Part shown: in pieces, positions 6,632 through 7,962 of the stretch
How the letters are laid out: each line of letters begins with the position of its first letter
Numbering within the stretch: position 1 is the stretch's first letter
Source: Alistipes sp.
GTDB taxonomy: Bacteria; Bacteroidota; Bacteroidia; Bacteroidales; Rikenellaceae
Direction of reading: 5' to 3'
Length of the DNA: 7,962 nucleotides
Assembly (NCBI GenBank): GCA_017934845.1
Contig: JAGBIR010000191.1
Span: 1 to 7,962 of the forward strand
The notes under the pieces: model-generated
What the model was told of the DNA's origin: nothing
Seen by the model: only the letters and a program-made list of their open reading frames with translations
Database searches by the model: none
Position numbers and translations under genes: made by a program

Positions 6632-7921
6632 TTGGAGGAGATAGGTATTATATATCAAGGCTTTACGTCGCACACAGCCGTAATGCTGGTCGTTTCGATG
6701 CTGCTGCTCATACTCTCGGCTTTGGCATCGGGATCGGAAGTGGCATTCTTTTCGCTCACACCGCGCGAGAAGCAAGATATGCGCGATAGGGGCGATAGCC
6801 GCGACGCGACAATTCTCAAGATGCTCGACGATGTCGATATGCTACTGGCTACAATTTTGGTTACCAACAACTTGGTAAACATCTGCATCGTAATCCTTAC
6901 GTCGAACTTACTTGACGAATTGTTCATATTCAACCGATTCGAATTTTTGGTAAAATCGGTCTTGGTGACATTCCTCTTGCTCTTGTTTGGCGAGATTTTG
7001 CCCAAGGTCTTCTCACAAGGCAATCCACGAGGATTCGCCCGCCTTGTAGTCTATCCGTTCAAGGTATTCAGCTTTATAAGCTATCCCCTGGCCTATGTTT
7101 TGGTACGTACGGGTGGTAGAATCAGCCGCATAGCATCGCGCAATGCCGAGATTTCGATGGAGGAGCTGGCCGACGCTGTCGATTTGGCTCGCGGCTCGTC
7201 GAAGGAGGAGCATCAGATGCTGTCGGGAATCGTAAGTTTCGTCAACACCGAGGTAGCGGAGATTATGCGCCCGCGAATCGATGTCGTGGCGGTCGATATA
7301 AAATCGACCTACGAGCAGGTGCGTGAGACGATTATCGAGTCGGGCTACTCGCGCATACCGGTCTATGATGAGGACCTTGATAACATTAAGGGCGCACTAT
7401 ACGTTAAGGACTTGTTACCATATCTGAATTGTGGTAACGAGTTCGGCTGGCAACAGCTTCTGCGCAAGATTTATTTCGTTCCGAAGCATAAGAAAATCGA
7501 CGATTTGCTGCGCGATTTTCAGGAGAATAAGATTCACGTCGCCATTGTTGTCGATGAGTATGGCGCAACGCAGGGCCTCATATCGCTGGAGGATATTCTG
7601 GAGGAGGTTGTGGGCGAGATTTCCGACGAAAGCGACGTTGACGAATCGTTCTACGAGCGTATCGACGACAACACCTACATCTTTGACGGCAAGACCCACA
7701 TTGTTGACTTCGAGCGCGTTGTAGGCTGCGAGGAGGATATCCTTGCCGACGTGCAGGGCCGCGCCGAGACCCTCGCGGGCTTGATGTTGGAGCTGCGTCG
7801 CGACCTGCTGAAGAAGGGCGATATGGTCGAAGCACACGATATGCGCTTCACGGTGCAGAAGATGGATGGCCGCCGCGTCGATAAGATTAAAGTTGTGGTT
7901 GGCAACCTGAAAAATGAGTAA
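6632..7921 (+). CDS. gldE: GldE-like CNNM/CorC-family membrane protein with CBS pair
   Basis: This 429-residue protein has the CNNM (DUF21) - CBS pair - CorC/HlyC architecture. The membrane domain has about four hydrophobic segments (roughly 15-37, 71-94, 105-127, 137-158) and the motifs SGSEVAFFSLT (32-42), TNNLVNI (78-84) and GEILPK (120-125). The CBS pair covers about 213-335, with RPRIDV (213-218), SGYSRIPVYD (237-246) and VVDEYGATQGLISLEDILEE (306-325). The C-terminal CorC/HlyC domain is at about 345-425. Family members act in divalent cation (Mg2+/Co2+) handling. Details such as SEVAFFSL and ATILVTNNLVNI resemble Bacteroidota GldE, named from gliding genetics but widespread in non-gliding species, where its role is unclear. 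The TTG start follows an in-frame TAA; the alternative ATG at codon 18 would cut into the first membrane segment. The GldE subfamily label is less certain than the domain architecture. Confidence 0.88.
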   Translation: MEEIGIIYQGFTSHTAVMLVVSMLLLILSALASGSEVAFFSLTPREKQDMRDRGDSRDATILKMLDDVDMLLATILVTNNLVNICIVILTSNLLDELFIFNRFEFLVKSVLVTFLLLLFGEILPKVFSQGNPRGFARLVVYPFKVFSFISYPLAYVLVRTGGRISRIASRNAEISMEELADAVDLARGSSKEEHQMLSGIVSFVNTEVAEIMRPRIDVVAVDIKSTYEQVRETIIESGYSRIPVYDEDLDNIKGALYVKDLLPYLNCGNEFGWQQLLRKIYFVPKHKKIDDLLRDFQENKIHVAIVVDEYGATQGLISLEDILEEVVGEISDESDVDESFYERIDDNTYIFDGKTHIVDFERVVGCEEDILADVQGRAETLAGLMLELRRDLLKKGDMVEAHDMRFTVQKMDGRRVDKIKVVVGNLKNE

Positions 7922-7962
7922 TTCCCTTTCCGACATACTATCCTTCGAGGGCGATGGTACAC
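7914..7962 (+). CDS. 5' end of an unidentified downstream gene (partial)
   Basis: An ATG at 7914 overlaps the last codons of gldE by 8 nt (ATGAGTAA) and stays open for 16 codons to the window edge, reading MSNSLSDILSFEGDGT. Start-stop overlaps of this kind are common between translationally coupled genes, which is the main support. The fragment is too short to recognise a family. It would belong to the same transcription unit. Confidence 0.45.
   Translation, partial: MSNSLSDILSFEGDGT

Noticed and set aside
6632..7921. Reading the CBS/CorC protein as a haemolysin
   Set aside because: The old HlyC/CorC label comes from domain naming; the CNNM membrane domain and GldE-like motifs point to a cation-handling or GldE-type protein, and nothing indicates a toxin.

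Overview
The window is the distal part of a division and cell wall (dcw) cluster from a member of the Bacteroidota, most likely Bacteroidales. The pointers are the gene order murG-murC-ftsQ-ftsA-ftsZ with no ddl or murB between murC and ftsQ, an FtsQ ending in the VVCTK tail familiar from Bacteroidota, a GldE-type protein, and A-rich rather than Shine-Dalgarno-rich leaders before the starts. A Rikenellaceae/Alistipes-like host fits the moderately GC-rich codon use, but that is inference and was not computed.

Layout: all genes lie on the + strand and are tightly packed. murG (18-1115) and murC (1128-2513) make and use cytoplasmic peptidoglycan precursors: MurG makes lipid II, and MurC starts the stem peptide by adding the first amino acid, usually L-Ala. 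ftsQ (2521-3642) encodes a single-pass periplasmic divisome protein with an unusually long charged insertion. After a 56-nt gap come ftsA (3699-5210, GTG start) and ftsZ (5234-6604), the membrane anchor and the tubulin-like ring polymer. A CNNM/CorC-type membrane protein resembling GldE (6632-7921, TTG start) follows after 27 nt. The first 16 codons of an unidentified gene overlap its end (7914-7962). No intergenic stretch reaches 300 nt. I saw no RNA genes, CRISPR arrays, insertion sequences or convincing terminators.

How it works together: the close spacing suggests one long transcript coupling precursor synthesis (MurC, MurG) to divisome assembly (FtsQ, FtsA, FtsZ). A weak internal promoter candidate near the 3' end of ftsQ might raise ftsA-ftsZ expression. 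This is a conserved core-gene region and I found no convincing undescribed system. The points most worth a second look are protein-level: a roughly 120-residue basic insertion in FtsQ, an actin-like DIGDGVTD phosphate loop in FtsA, an Arg in place of the usual Asn in the FtsZ synergy loop, and the placement of gldE directly behind ftsZ.
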